From: Ascidia mentula
Lineage: Eukaryota > Chordata > Ascidiacea > Phlebobranchia > Ascidiidae
Length of the DNA stretch: 64,000 bases
NCBI GenBank assembly: GCA_947561715.1
Contig: OX387199.1
Location: forward strand, 19,473,001-19,537,000
Direction of reading: 5' to 3'
Below, in pieces: positions 13,401 to 25,700 of the stretch (positions are counted from its first letter, which is position 1; each line of letters begins with the position of its first letter). The notes beneath the pieces were generated by a model. It made no database searches. It was not told the origin of the DNA and saw nothing but the letters and a program-made list of their open reading frames with translations. Both the position numbers and the translations under genes were made by a program.

Positions 13401-16400
13401 GCAAGCGTGGGTTACCCCCAATTCATTTTTATTTATTGTCGTTTCTAAACCACCCACTGAACTTAATAAACAGAAGGTTTTTAACAGGGCTGTACAATTA
13501 AATTATCTTAAATCCCAACAAAATTAGGATTATGCAATGCATTAAAAGTGAAAAAAGTTACAATTGAAATAATTTTACCCATATGCATAACACCTGTAAC
13601 TTTACTTGTAGCATTATCTATGGCCCTATGGACATGTTTTGCGGAGTTCAACTTAGTTTAGCAAACAGTAATAAATGTTTGGCAAGCCTACCCATGCCCT
13701 CATCCTGTGTTTTGACATGATTCTTGTGGTTTGTTACCTTTGCTGCAAGTCATCTGTGAGCTATAAACAGTTGCATTAATAACAATGCCAGTTAACACAT
13801 ATTATATATCAGTTATAATGTGATGAAAAGTCAACTATAAAAAAAGTACATGGTATCTAAAAGTGCATTCTTCCATTGTTGTGCTGTGCGCATTGAAACT
13901 TTAAACACATTATGTCAACAGGCCCCCTTTTCCAAGCTTTGCACAATAACCAAGGTTATTTTATTGGCAGTGTGCTGATCTGGCTTGGAGATCTTAACTA
14001 CAGGATTGATAGCATGCATCCGGACCTTGTTAAGGAACTTGCCACTGAAGAGCATTATAAACCTATGCTTGAAAATGATCAGGTGTGTTTAGAAAAACAA
14101 TAGTGGCCTCATGCACAAAATATTTGCTTTGGTCTGCTGATTAAAGCAAGTTCCCAATATAGAAAACCTAAATAAGATCTTGTGTAATTTAATGATGGCC
14201 ACTTTATAAAAGCTTAATTAGTATTGATGTTTTGGTGTCAATATTTTCAAATGTTAAACTGATAGCAGAGTTATGTTATTTGCAGTTGCAATGCCAGAGG
14301 GGTTTGGGCACCGTATTCAAAGGTTTTGAAGAAGGTGACATAAAATTCAGACCAACATACAAATATGACCCTGGTACTGACCAATGGGATACAAGCGAAA
14401 AATGTCGAGCACCTGCTTGGTGCGACCGAATACTTTGGAGGGAGGTTGCCCTCCAGCAAAATAATACATCCGGTAAGTGGCATTGTGTCCAGCCTTTTCG
14501 AAGGTTTGATTAAGTGCAACATAGTTTTTCCTGACCAAACGTTGGTTACAGTTTTTGTAACATTCACAACTTATGGACTCTTTGTTTGCTCACTGTTACA
14601 ACACATCTTAAATTTCCAAGTGTGCCATAAAATGTCATCTCTCTCTCTACTTGTACTGAAACTTAAAACAAGTTTTTATTGTTGGTTGCCTACTAAAAAG
14701 TGTTCACCTCAAATCCCTACTAAAACATTTCTTATGAAAGGAAGTTTCTGTCAATTTGCTCAAATATTGCAAGGGATCATGATTTGGTGGTTTAATCCAC
14801 TCTAAGGTGTTACAACATGAGAAATTTCACATACTGATTGCTATGGATTTTTGACACATATTTCCATTCATATGTTTATACTTATTCAACTAATCTGTAA
14901 CCCTGGTGACGCCTAGTTGAATAACAGACAAAACATCAGTGTATAAAAATATTTGTTTAATTGCGAAAAGAACAGATTAATTGAAATACAATGCTAATAT
15001 TTCTAAAAGATTGACTTAAAAGTTTTACTCAGCAATATGCCAATATATTTATACCTCATATTGTTTCCAATCCCTCCCAAGCTGTATTATTATTCAAATA
15101 CACATTAAATACATTTACAAGACTGTTAAGTGCCGTCCATTGAAACAAAACATTAGCCACCAAATATGCATATTATTTGCATGTTTTTGCAGCTAAGAAG
15201 CCAACAAAGGCAGTGAATCTCCTGAAATATCGATCACATCCTGCCTTAAAGATCAGTGACCATAAGCCAGTCAGCGTGTTGTTTGATATTGCGGTAAGTC
15301 TTATCTATAAGTTATCTGCAGAAACCTAAATTTACCACACAGTATATAAAAGAGATAAGTTTAATAGTATAACATGTGTACAAATGATTGTGAGACAAGT
15401 TGTGTTGAATGATAAATAGGCAAGTCTCCTTATTAACATAGTTGATAAGATTAGAATTGATTTTGTTACTTGTTGCGTGGTACAGCACACAGAATACACA
15501 GGTATTGTGTTTTTCTTGGCAGTTACCTTTCAGCAAATGTTGCTTTGAATTTTATGCCTGCATCATATATGTTTGCATTTACTTTTTTATCCATGATAAT
15601 GTTGATAACTGTTTACTTTAAACCCTGATAGTTCAATGCACCAGTGTATTGATTTCATAGCTAGTGTAGTCGCCAACTTGGCAAAACCAAAGTTGTTGTT
15701 GTTATTGTGACATTGATTATAAACGAAGAACAATCATATTTTTAACTAAACAGGTAAAAATTATTGATCAAGACAAGCACCGCAGAGTTTACGAGGAGGA
15801 AATTCGTAAACTTGATCGCCTGGAAAACGATTGGCTCCCCACCATGACTTTAAGTCAACACACTGTAAATAATGTGTCCATGAAAGCTGGGTTAAACTTT
15901 TTTATCAATTGCTCAATTCGCGTATATAACGAAATGAAAAATCTTTAAATTAAGTTGTGTTATGTTATGTCAAAAATATTTATGATTTTTTTACATATTT
16001 CCGGTTAAAAGTGTCATTGCCACCGTAACCGAATGAGACAAAACGAACAAAAATGAGACACTGATTTAGTAAATTGAAGATTAAAAATCAAAATGTGCAT
16101 TTAAGAGAACATATTTTTGTTTTTAGGTTGATTTTGGTACAGTTAAGTTTCACCAGCCCTCGACACAAACAGTTGAGTTACATAACACAGGACAGACTCC
16201 TTGCCACTTTGAGTTCATCAGCAAACTCGGGGACAAAACTTTCTGCAAACCATGGCTGACGGTATCCAAAAGCCAGGGTTATGTTATGCCTGGTATGTAA
16301 TCCTCAACAAATGAATATTGTGACTGACACCTGGACCACTGTCCATTGAAAAAAAATGCACTTCATTGTTGTTGAAGGTGAAAAACTAGAGCTGGAATTT

Positions 16401-18487
16401 GAGGTTTACGTCAATAAAATTACTGCCCCAGCATTAAACAAAGGTCTAGAACAACTGGATGATATTCTTATATTGCATCTTGTTGGAGGTAAAAACATGT
16501 TTTCCAATTCTATCAACAGTTTTGTAAAGTAATGTTGCACACACTTATTGCAAATTATATTAGGATGATTGGCAGTTATAACAATGTGCTTGGTGCTTGC
16601 ATTTAAATAAGGTTTATATGTAGACCAGTTTTAAGCAAATCTAAGTACGGTATGTTCAAAGTTAACCATAGCTGTTTTTTCAATGTGGGATAAACAGGTG
16701 GATCGTCAGTTTTTACTGGTTGATAAATGCAGTTTTAAAAATATATGACATATTTTTTGGAACAATAATGCTAAACTTAGCAAAATTTTGAAAAAAAAAG
16801 CCAAAGCTAAAATGCTGTTAATCATTTTAAGTATAATGAAAGTTATTAACTCCACTTATTTTGCACCCATAGCAAAATTTGTTTCATTGAATAAATGTTA
16901 GCTACTTTTTTTCGTCCATTTGTTTTAGAATAGTTTTTACTTGACACAGGTAAGGACTTTTTCATCACGCTAACTGGTAAATATGTTCCGAGCTGTTTTG
17001 GAATGTCAATTGAAGCTCTCTGTCGAATGAACAAACCGATTCAGCAAACAGATCGCAAGGAGATAACAAGATTGGTGAGTTATCGTCATAAAAAACTTTG
17101 TCCTGTAAGACATCCATTGTTCAAGTAACTGTTAACATTTTTTGGCTTAGCCCTGTGTAAAAATTTGTAAAAATTAGACATTTCTTACAAAAATAGGAAC
17201 ACTATTGCAGATATACTCATGATTCTGAGAACAAAAAGTCTGGCCCATCTTTTATATGGATTTTTAGTTCTGGTTTGTTTGTGTAGTTTCACTGGTTTAT
17301 TTTTTTGTCACAGTGCTCTATTGATCAGTATGACGCATCAGACAAAGCCCTTCAAGTACCCAAGGAGCTTTGGTGGATCCTGGATCATCTCCATAGACAT
17401 GCAAAACATCAGGTATGATTTCTATTGAAGTGAGAAATCAATAAGTTCTCGAAAAAAATTTTTTTTGAACAAAAAGGTTTTTAGTTGACCTTCTATTCCT
17501 TAAGGCTGATTTAAATACAAGGTGCAACATGCAGGCCATAAAACCATAATCGAAATGAAATTTATATTCTGTATTTCAGTCTGACCTGTTCCAGCAACCT
17601 GGACTGCATCACGAAGTTCAGAAAATCGAAGAAATTCTTGATTCCAGTCTTCCATCAACAGATACCACATTACCAGGTACCACCTCAGACACCTCCTTTC
17701 ACATCAGTAACGACAATCAATTCAAAATATTTATCTTCAGGTTCCAACCATTCGATAGCCGAGACGCTATTACATTTCCTCGTTGCCCTCCCCGAACCAG
17801 TGATTCCATTCAATTATTACACCCCCTGCATTAGCGTGGCCGATGATTTCAACCGCGCCAAAGAACTGGTGAAAACCATGCCGATAAGACACAGGAATGT
17901 ATTCAACTACCTGCTCGCCTTTCTTCAAGAACTCATTAAATATAAAGACGACAACGGTCTCACTGTATATCAAACAGGTACAACATATACTTGCGTTTCG
18001 TTTAAACGACAGATGGCAGTGTTTGTTTTAGGCGTAATAATCTATTTGTATAGGTAATGTAGTAATGTTTAGATGTAACCGCTTGCTTTCAATGTCATAT
18101 CACTCACATAATTATGATTCCTACAGGAATGGGCGTAATTTTTTGTTCAAAACGTTGTAGTTACAAAAAAAACACTTACATTTTGTCATTTTACATTTCT
18201 ACATCAGCAAAAAAAAAAATTTAGACGTTGGTTAAACAACGCCCGCAAGTGCTGTCAACAAACTAAAATTTCGACCCATTAAGAATGTTGCTCAGCTTAA
18301 AAGTAACTTTCTTTATGGTGATCGCAAAATAAGCTTTTCTCCATACATTGTTGCAGCCACAATTTTTAGTGGGTTGCTTCTAAGAACTCAGAACAATAAT
18401 CGGCGGGCCGGACACGAGGCCAGAATGGAACGGATTCGCTCCAACAAATTCATGGAAGTTTTTCTGCGCAACAAAATTGACGAATGA
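10409..18487 (+). CDS. OCRL: OCRL/INPP5B-type inositol polyphosphate 5-phosphatase (17 exons)
   Basis: Exons: 10409-10830, 10950-11123, 11388-11489, 11669-11783, 12428-12544, 12892-13076, 13971-14082, 14286-14472, 15193-15293, 15754-15864, 16127-16292, 16378-16488, 16950-17074, 17314-17412, 17580-17676, 17741-17977, 18357-18487. All phases join, giving 863 codons. Catalytic motifs run in order: [41 protein letters not shown] and SDHKPV. Then comes an ASH domain (CKPWL, LPSCFG-like [14 protein letters not shown]) and a RhoGAP-like domain ([40 protein letters not shown]). Family role: removes the 5-phosphate from PI(4,5)P2 at Golgi, endosomes, clathrin-coated pits and cilia. The N-terminus is a proline-rich linker containing LIELA (residues 18-22), similar to the OCRL clathrin box, but no PH domain is visible; PH exons further 5' are possible. 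One gene probably stands for both vertebrate paralogues. Confidence 0.95.
14882..14924. repeat. Small inverted repeat in an OCRL intron
   Basis: TTATTCAACTA (14882-14892) and its exact reverse complement (14914-14924) flank a 21-bp loop. No other sign of a mobile element was seen. Confidence 0.7.
16795..16872. repeat. Fragment related to the window-start hairpin element, in an OCRL intron
   Basis: The stretch GCCAAAGCTAAAATGCTGTT matches the arm at about 95-115. It is followed by the reverse complement of 54-80 (GGTGCAAAATAAGTGGAGTT). The same two blocks therefore occur in different relative orientation at the two loci. No hammerhead-like core is present here. Confidence 0.6.
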
Positions 18488-20170
18488 ACAAACTACTGTT
18501 TCCTTCTCGTTGGTTTTTTCCCATTGGGAAAGTCCCGCTTATGTATTTTTATGAATGGGCGGATTTGGCACAGAGATAGTCGTGGAACTCGTTTTGGAAG
18601 CTGTTGCTCTGCTTTAATTGTGAAGGAAGTTCTCATGTACTTGCACCAAGTCTTGCCGTAACTCGAATTAACAGACGGTGCCGGTCATACTACTTAATGC
18701 TACAAGAAACTGGTTTGTCGGTCAAAGGTTTTATTTCCATTTCAAATTACAAAGCAAATCGGAAGAGCTTTCCACAGTATCAATTGTTCGAGCCATCAAT
18801 GCACCAGTTCACCTGGTATATGGACTTGCCGGTTAGCTACTTCATCTCGATCTTTTCTAATTGAAGAGATGACGTAGCTATTATAAAAAATCATCTCGAT
18901 CTTTTCTAATTGAAGATTTGTGTTTCGCATTTTGGTTAGTCAGTGTTGTAACACCATGTCAAACAGTCGTGTGTACTAATGCTTGCAATTCGTGCTGAAG
19001 ATGTTTGGTCTGCTGATAATATTCATCACAATTCAGTAGACCAAGTACCAGTGAACATTTCAGTGAATTTGAAACATTTGCTTTCGGTTTTGTAATTCAT
19101 GATTTAGTGGGTGAACTTGTTTTGGAACAAGTGTTTGATGGAAACATTCTTCTCCTTTCCAAGCCGTATTTTGGCCGCTGCCTTGTGAAGGGAATTCACG
19201 CAAAATTCTTTCTTACAGAAAAGTGCAAAGGGAAAACATATGCATCGTGTAGTTATTGAGCCTGAAAGGCTTCAACGCACACCGGTATCCTAAACTTTTT
19301 GCCACCGCAGCCGTTTGCACATACAAATTTGAAGCTATATCTGTTGCCATTGACAATGCTTTCCAGTTCCCAACTTAGTTGTCTTGCTGTTTATTTTTGT
19401 GTCATTTAAACACTCATTTCAACTTCAAGTTAATAACCCCTGCTTCTCATGGTAGCTATACCCTATAAACGTCGATTTTTAATACAAATATGTACATGTT
19501 ATATATCGTGAAAACGTAACGTTTGCAAAGGAACAGCATTAGTAAGATCATACGTGTACTTGTTGCTGCATCCCAAGCCATAACTTTTTCATTAAAAATT
19601 TCAAGTGCTGGTAGACTTGTTATTACCAACACAGTATTCAGTATGTATGTGTTTACGTATATAGTTTCAGTGCGTGCAATATATATTTTAAAGTTGTCCG
19701 CGCCTATTAAAGAACAAGTTGTTTTGCATGTGGTGATGTGTTCCACGCCAGTAGTGGCCGACATTACATGACCTGTGTTTCTTTTAGTAAACACATGCCT
19801 AAAAATGTTGGCCTAAAGTTTCAGATAGTAAGTTATGGTCAGGTTCATATGTGTGTTACGGCTTGTTTTATCCATTTACGATGTCTTGGAGCTATGTGAC
19901 ATCAAACGGAGGTTAAAGCTTGTGTAACCTGTAATACCATCATTATCAAGACTTTACGTGTGTGAGCCATGTGTATATTTAACTTTACTTCTATAAAGAG
20001 AGGTTGCTTGAATTGCAACAAAAGCTATCTATGTTTTTGTCTAGTAAGTTTTTATTTTCCCCTTGCTGTAGAAAAAGTAGTATTTGCTTCAGTCGATCAC
20101 TTCTATTGCTTAATAATCCCTCAACAATATACCTTTGTTTCTATAGGCCGCGCACTATATTACATATAAA
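18488..20170. other. Intergenic, OCRL to MRM3-like gene
   Basis: No supportable coding region was seen in this 1.7 kb. It should contain the OCRL 3' UTR and the MRM3-like promoter. The only structure noted is a 26-bp direct duplication (18842-18867 and 18891-18916, beginning TCATCTCGATC) separated by 23 bp. Confidence 0.6.
18842..18916. repeat. 26-bp direct duplication
   Basis: Identical 26-base copies at 18842-18867 and 18891-18916, about 350 bp downstream of the OCRL stop. Confidence 0.85.
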
Positions 20171-22724
20171 ATGACAAGCTTAGGTGTGTTATCCAACCTG
20201 CTGACGTCACTGCGGACCGGTGTGGTCACGTGTTCACGACACAAACGCCTCAGTGTGAGTCGAAAAGTGTACGGAGCATACGAGAACATCGAACAATACG
20301 AGTCCGAACTTGAAGCGAAAAAACTTAAAAAGGCAAAAGCGAAGCAACCAGAACAACAGAAGAAAGAAAAGCCACCGATAGCAACCAGCCTTCTTGATCT
20401 CCGCTACGAAAATTTGGGGAAAGACTCGCGGAATAAGTTTTCCAACATGATGTGCAACGTAAAAACGTCGAGATACCGGAGCACGCACAAAGTATGCGCT
20501 TTGCATGGGAAGTCCCTAATCAGAGAAGCGATGAGGAGCGGGTCGTACGTGAGATGTGTCTACTTCAGTCGCTTTGAACATCTCGAGGTATTGGATTTCA
20601 GCATATTGATTAGATGTTGTATGTACGTCACGTAGTACTTATGTGTATTTACATAAGACTATATCATTTTCCATATCTGGCCACAATATACTCCGTGAAA
20701 CCGCTGTGCTCCTGTAGCTCAGTCAGTAGAGCGTTGGGCCTGGTTTGCCCAGGGTCATAAGTTTAAACCTCACCGGGAGCTTGATTTTTCGTACCTCGCT
20801 CTGACTTGTCGGGAAGAATGGCTGATCCAGGTTGGCTGGATGCCAGTGAACCTGATGATCGAAATACCAGAGCTGAGATCGCCAAATATAAAGGGCCTGC
20901 GCAGTTGGGCGATTCTGCCTTACTATGCGAAAGCATGGTAACACGACGATTTTCACCTCTTGGACCAATTTTATATAATGTGTTTTAGTAAGACACCAGG
21001 CGATGCCCTTATAACAACATGTACTTGTCTTAGTAAGGAAATCTGAAAAAAAAACACTTCAACAGTTATGCTTGCATATTATCACGTGCATAAAAAGGCT
21101 CAGATTTGACGACGGGGCGATTGACGTGCTTCCAAAGTGCTTGTTATATAAAGAACCAAGATACCAGTGAAAACTAGCAAAAGTAACAACGTAGTTTTTT
21201 TTTATCTCCTACAGGGTCTCCCTATCGACGTTCTACGCAAGACAAACCTGTTTATGGTGTCACAAAGGGTTCTTGACGAATTCTCAAGTAAAAACGTTGA
21301 AGGGGTTTATGCGTTGATGACGCAACAAGACGAAGTTACCAGAAAGAAAATCGTTGACAAGTAACTTCATCCAATATAGCATTCCTGCTTTACGATGCTC
21401 TGTAAACAAATTTCCCAGATAGACTGATTTCTCAATTTTCCAGAATCTAGTCCTCCACTGGAAATAGTCTTTCTGTCAGCGACACCAATTTATCACGATA
21501 GGACAGAATTTTTTAATCTCCCTAATAGATATATTATTTGTGTGTCAAGTGCTATGAATCTTTACAAATGCTTAACACCCGCGAAAGAGATTGAGAAGCA
21601 CTGGTTTACACTGTTTGTTGTTGAAATACATGTTAGGTGCAATAAACTCTAGGTTCCAATAGTTCCAATAGTAATCCATGGAAAGTTTTACCACCAAGTA
21701 TACGTTTCGTTGAAGAATATGAATGTTTTGCAGGAGAGCAGAGAACAAAGAAGCGATATACCTTCCATTGACGTTAATTTGCACTGGAATATTGGACGCC
21801 AGAACTATGGGATGTGTGCTTGGTGTTGCCAACGTTACTGGATGCAAAGAGGTAAGCGAATTGTCCTTGTTCACTTTACCTGCAATACGTTTTTGCTGTA
21901 CATGTGTTGTGATAGAAAAGGACTATAGAGGGTTTGTCGAAATGTACAAATACGTTGATGACATGTTACTGCAAGAATAATGTGTAGTTAACATGAACGC
22001 CTACAAAACTGAACCGCTTCACTGCCTTCTCCACATTAGGTTTACGTCATGGATGGATGCGTCGACATTTGGAATATGGAGGTTTTGAAAACAGGAAACG
22101 GAGCCCATTTCAATATTCCTGTTCACAGTTCAATGGACTGGGAGAAAATGGAAAAAATTGCGAAAATTCAGAAGCCCGATAACCTGTTCATCGCAAGCAA
22201 TAACTTGGATGGGATATCGTTACAAGACGTTACGTCGGAATCGCAATACGAGGATATAGTGGAAAGAACGAGGTATGTGGATCAATTTGCAAACTATTGC
22301 CGTTGGGACGAGTTATCAGCTATCTGTTAGCCCCCTTGACGGTGTAATTTACACCAGCTTGTCAGCGCACAAATACTGGTTTGCTAAACTTTCTCTATTT
22401 CACTTATTTTTTAGCCTGTATCGCGATATAGTGGGAGATGCGAACGAAAAAACGGACGACGCTGACATCGTGAGCGGAAAAATTCCCAGTATTCCCTACC
22501 ACGAGATGGCGCTCTCCCCCAAATCCAACATCATTGTTATTGGGCGGATTGATCGCGACGGCTATAACTTCTGCATCACCCAGCGATCGCTCGGTACACA
22601 ATGTAAAGCCGTGACGTTACCTGTGACGTCACCGACAGACAAACCAAGTGTGATGACATCAGCCAGTGTATTGTTGTTTGATTCTCGGAGGCAAATTCTG
22701 GCGCAGAAGCAGAAAACAGAATAA
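20171..22724 (+). CDS. MRM3: MRM3-like mitochondrial SpoU-family rRNA methyltransferase homologue (5 exons)
   Basis: Exons: 20171-20587, 21215-21360, 21734-21851, 22040-22272, 22415-22724. All phases join, giving 407 codons against about 420 in human MRM3. The N-terminus is Ser/Thr/Arg-rich and free of acids for about 35 residues, as in a mitochondrial presequence. MRM3 family signatures are GCVDIWNMEVLKTGNGAHF (first residues of exon 4), the substrate-binding part with SRFEHLE, and a C-terminal SVLLFDSRRQIL block. Family role: 2'-O-methylation of mitochondrial large-subunit rRNA. The SpoU motifs are altered. Motif 1 reads ILDARTMGCVLGVA instead of the usual N-x-R-D-P-G-N-x-G-x-x-x-R pattern. 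The motif 2 glycine/glutamate block reads IGRIDRDG. Motif 3 lacks its NSA. This is either a divergent enzyme or a non-catalytic homologue. The poly(A) signal overlaps the stop codon. Confidence 0.88.
20708..20945 (+). mobile_element. tRNA-headed SINE, in intron 1 of the MRM3-like gene
   Basis: Head 20708-20780 (73 nt) keeps a perfect 7-bp acceptor stem (GCTCCTG/CGGGAGC) and the D-arm GCTC/GAGC, but has a weak T-arm. A body with GGCTGATCCAGG and a tail with TTGGGCGATTCTGCC follow, shared with the copies at 25.5 and 31 kb. It is a tRNA-derived retroposon rather than a functional tRNA. The right end is approximate. Confidence 0.75.
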
Positions 22725-22725
22725 A
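22720..22725 (+). terminator. Poly(A) signal overlapping the MRM3-like stop codon
   Basis: AATAAA (22720-22725) contains the TAA stop (22722-22724). A GT-rich stretch (GTTTTGTTGTGG) follows within about 20 bp. If used, the 3' UTR would be only 10-20 nt. Confidence 0.6.
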
Positions 22726-25700
22726 AACATGCGTTTTGTTGTGGTCGCTTTCGTTGTCGAATAATGATAATAGCGGCTACTGGTAGACCAAGTGCTAGGG
22801 AAAAGCCCAGGAATGGCAACAAACCAATCGTTAACTTGAGATTGCGTGCTGTCTGCACACATACATTTGAAAACACTGTGGATGGCCTCCAACCTGGACT
22901 TCTACTTTGAATACAGTTGTTCTATTATTATGTTTTTCGTTAAAAAAAAAAGTCTGTGACGCTTTCGGCTTTGCGGTTTTAATGTCTGGAAGCCCCCGTA
23001 GAATATGTTATATACACCAAAACAAAGGGCATGTCTTGAGATTAATTTCCGATTATCACTAGCGTGCTTGTGTTCCTGATGCAACGGGACGTCGCAATGA
23101 GTTTTGGAAGCAACCGCCCCTTATAGAAAAATTCTGGATCCGCACTTGCTTGTTGCAGTCAAATTCCTTACATTCACTTGCACGGTGATTCCACCTCACA
23201 CGTTTGAACCAGAAAAAAATGGCGAATGTTGATTTTACCCTATGTGTACACACAATCCTAAGCATTAAGTTATTCATCGACTACGCAGTCATAAGGGCTT
23301 AGCTGTGAGGCAATTGATCAGGCGCATCGTCGCTAAAGACATATTTATGTGACGTAACTGTCATCATTGTTGTGGGTTCAGTCGCCTAACAAAGCGCCAT
23401 TGTGACAGAACAGATGAGCGCGATTCAAGTGATTTGATCTAACTACACAGGTACAGCTATAATGTATCAGTATCGTGTGCTCTGAAAGAAAGTGTTTAGG
23501 TATTGTACTTGTTCATACGACATAAAGTGTGTCAAAAGCTGACCTAACCAATGGAATCTTTTGCAGCAAAAAATTTAACAACTACAGTCATCGTCATTTT
23601 CTATCGGTTTATAACAGAATTGAAGTTATCAAATACAGCCTTGCAGAGTTATCACGATTTTCCTGAGACATCTGGTATTGAGTCATGATTGTCAGGGAGG
23701 CCGAGTAACAACAGGGTTAGTGCCTAGGTTTCGCCTTCGTGATCAAAAATGAAGCACCCTTTGTAAGCAGATGTGGCTCCGTTACACAAATAGTGAATAA
23801 CGTCATAGTTAAACACGCATGTGTAAAGGCCTGGGGTTTTCACCATATGTAAGAATGGCAAGGTTTAGTTCATTTTGATGCCCTTGAAGCCTTCAAGACG
23901 GTCAAAGGTTGAACCTAACTGATAATATTTTGAGAAAGGGCATTGTGTGTCAACACTAGAAGGTGTGAAACGAACTGCGCCGGGCAGTGCCAGTCAATCA
24001 GTCATTAAACAAACAACAGCCACCACTTCGTTAAAATCGGCGCCAGCAGTGGTAAATAATTAATGAATTGTCAAGCAAAGCGTTGTTTCAATTTGTTTTT
24101 GCTTGTCACAGGGGATTATCGCATTAAAGTGTTACCCTGATTCTTTAGCATGAACCTGAAGTTACGACACTAGAGTCAGCCGTTTAACAACTTGTTTCTG
24201 TGCAAACGGTTTTGTGTTTGGGGCTGGTTGGCAGAGCAAGACGATGCATTAGCAGGCAAAATTCCTTTGACAAGTGGTGTATCAGAGAATTTTATAACAT
24301 GGGTAATATTTCAGGCAGTTTAAAACGTTTGAAATAATTCGCGTTGCGCAATTACTGCGATGATTAGGGCTCATGAAAGAATGGTTAAAATTAAAAATAT
24401 TGAACATTATGCCTGGTAGCGTCAGCGACCAATTGTCTAAAATTAGTGAGTGCAAAATATACGAAACGTCCAAACTAACTGTGACCTGCTGTATGATTTC
24501 ATCGATTAGACTCGGCGAATGGATCTTTATATGTCACATGATGATGTCACATTAGGCCACTGCGCTTTTCATCGAATTAACCCAGCCATAATACGGTAAA
24601 AGCTTCGTATTTTACGTTAACATAGCTAAGGAAATATCGACCCGTCTAATGCGTTATTGATTAAGTAGAGATGCTGCACATTGGCACTGTCAAGTCAAAA
24701 CCTTAGTCTCGTGCGGTTTTCATGGAATGTGTTCAATGTCAAATGAGTGTATGTTGTTGTACTTATAATTCATTAGCAAAGTATAGCAGAACAATAAGTG
24801 TTAATTTGCAATACAGCTTTTATGCTTTTATCAATCAATGCAAGAAAAAAATAGTCAGGTCATTCTAATACGGCTGCAGTGTTTGGCAATTTGATTTTTT
24901 TCTGATGATAAGTCTATGTCACTGCCATGTAACCAGAATCGTAGGCTACAAACCAACTTATACAGTGATTACTTGAAAAGTGGTCGCTTTAAAGTGTTAA
25001 TTATAACTCACCGGAATACCGTCATAATTAAAAGCGTATAATGTAGTGATGCATGGACAGAAGCGCAAACCGACGCAAGTGACTTTAGCAGGTCATGAAA
25101 TGCCGTTCAAAGTGTGATAGGTCGGTAGTAGATGTGTTTACATGTTTTGTAATGAGATTGTAATAAAAGAACTTCTCGTCTATTACTTGGCGTCCAAGGC
25201 TCATAGTGTGTATTGTGCGTATCTTGCATAAAACAATATTCTTTTGATGGGAAATATGCACTGAAATTCATTAGTTTCATTAATTTTCTATGAAGATGTT
25301 CAGGTGAATATGTGGTGCAAACACTGCCATTGATGCCCAACCAGACCAGTCACACCGTCTTGACTCTGCCGTTTTTAAACTAGTTTTGCAAAGGTCTTTC
25401 CGTTGCGCGAGCTCCTTACACTAACAAGAATTTGAACAAAGTAATAGAATCTGCGATAGTTATTGTGTCACGCAGTAATATTTCATGCAATGGCATCTTG
25501 CTTCGACTTGTCAGGAAAAAGTGGCTGATCCAGCTATAGGCTGCAATGCCTGGGCTGCCAAGCCTGCAAACCTAGTTATTGTGTCATTATTTTTTTTTTT
25601 TACACGTTGAACGTTGATTAACAGAAACACAAAGGCTTTTTTTCGAGATTGCATTATATAGCTTACTTGTTTACGCTTTGAATTACATATTTTAAAGAGA

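Noticed and set aside
20708..20780. Functional tRNA gene (possible GGT anticodon)
   Set aside because: The T-arm is poorly paired, the anticodon loop geometry is ambiguous, and a SINE body and tail follow; the second copy at 30851 has a disrupted anticodon arm.
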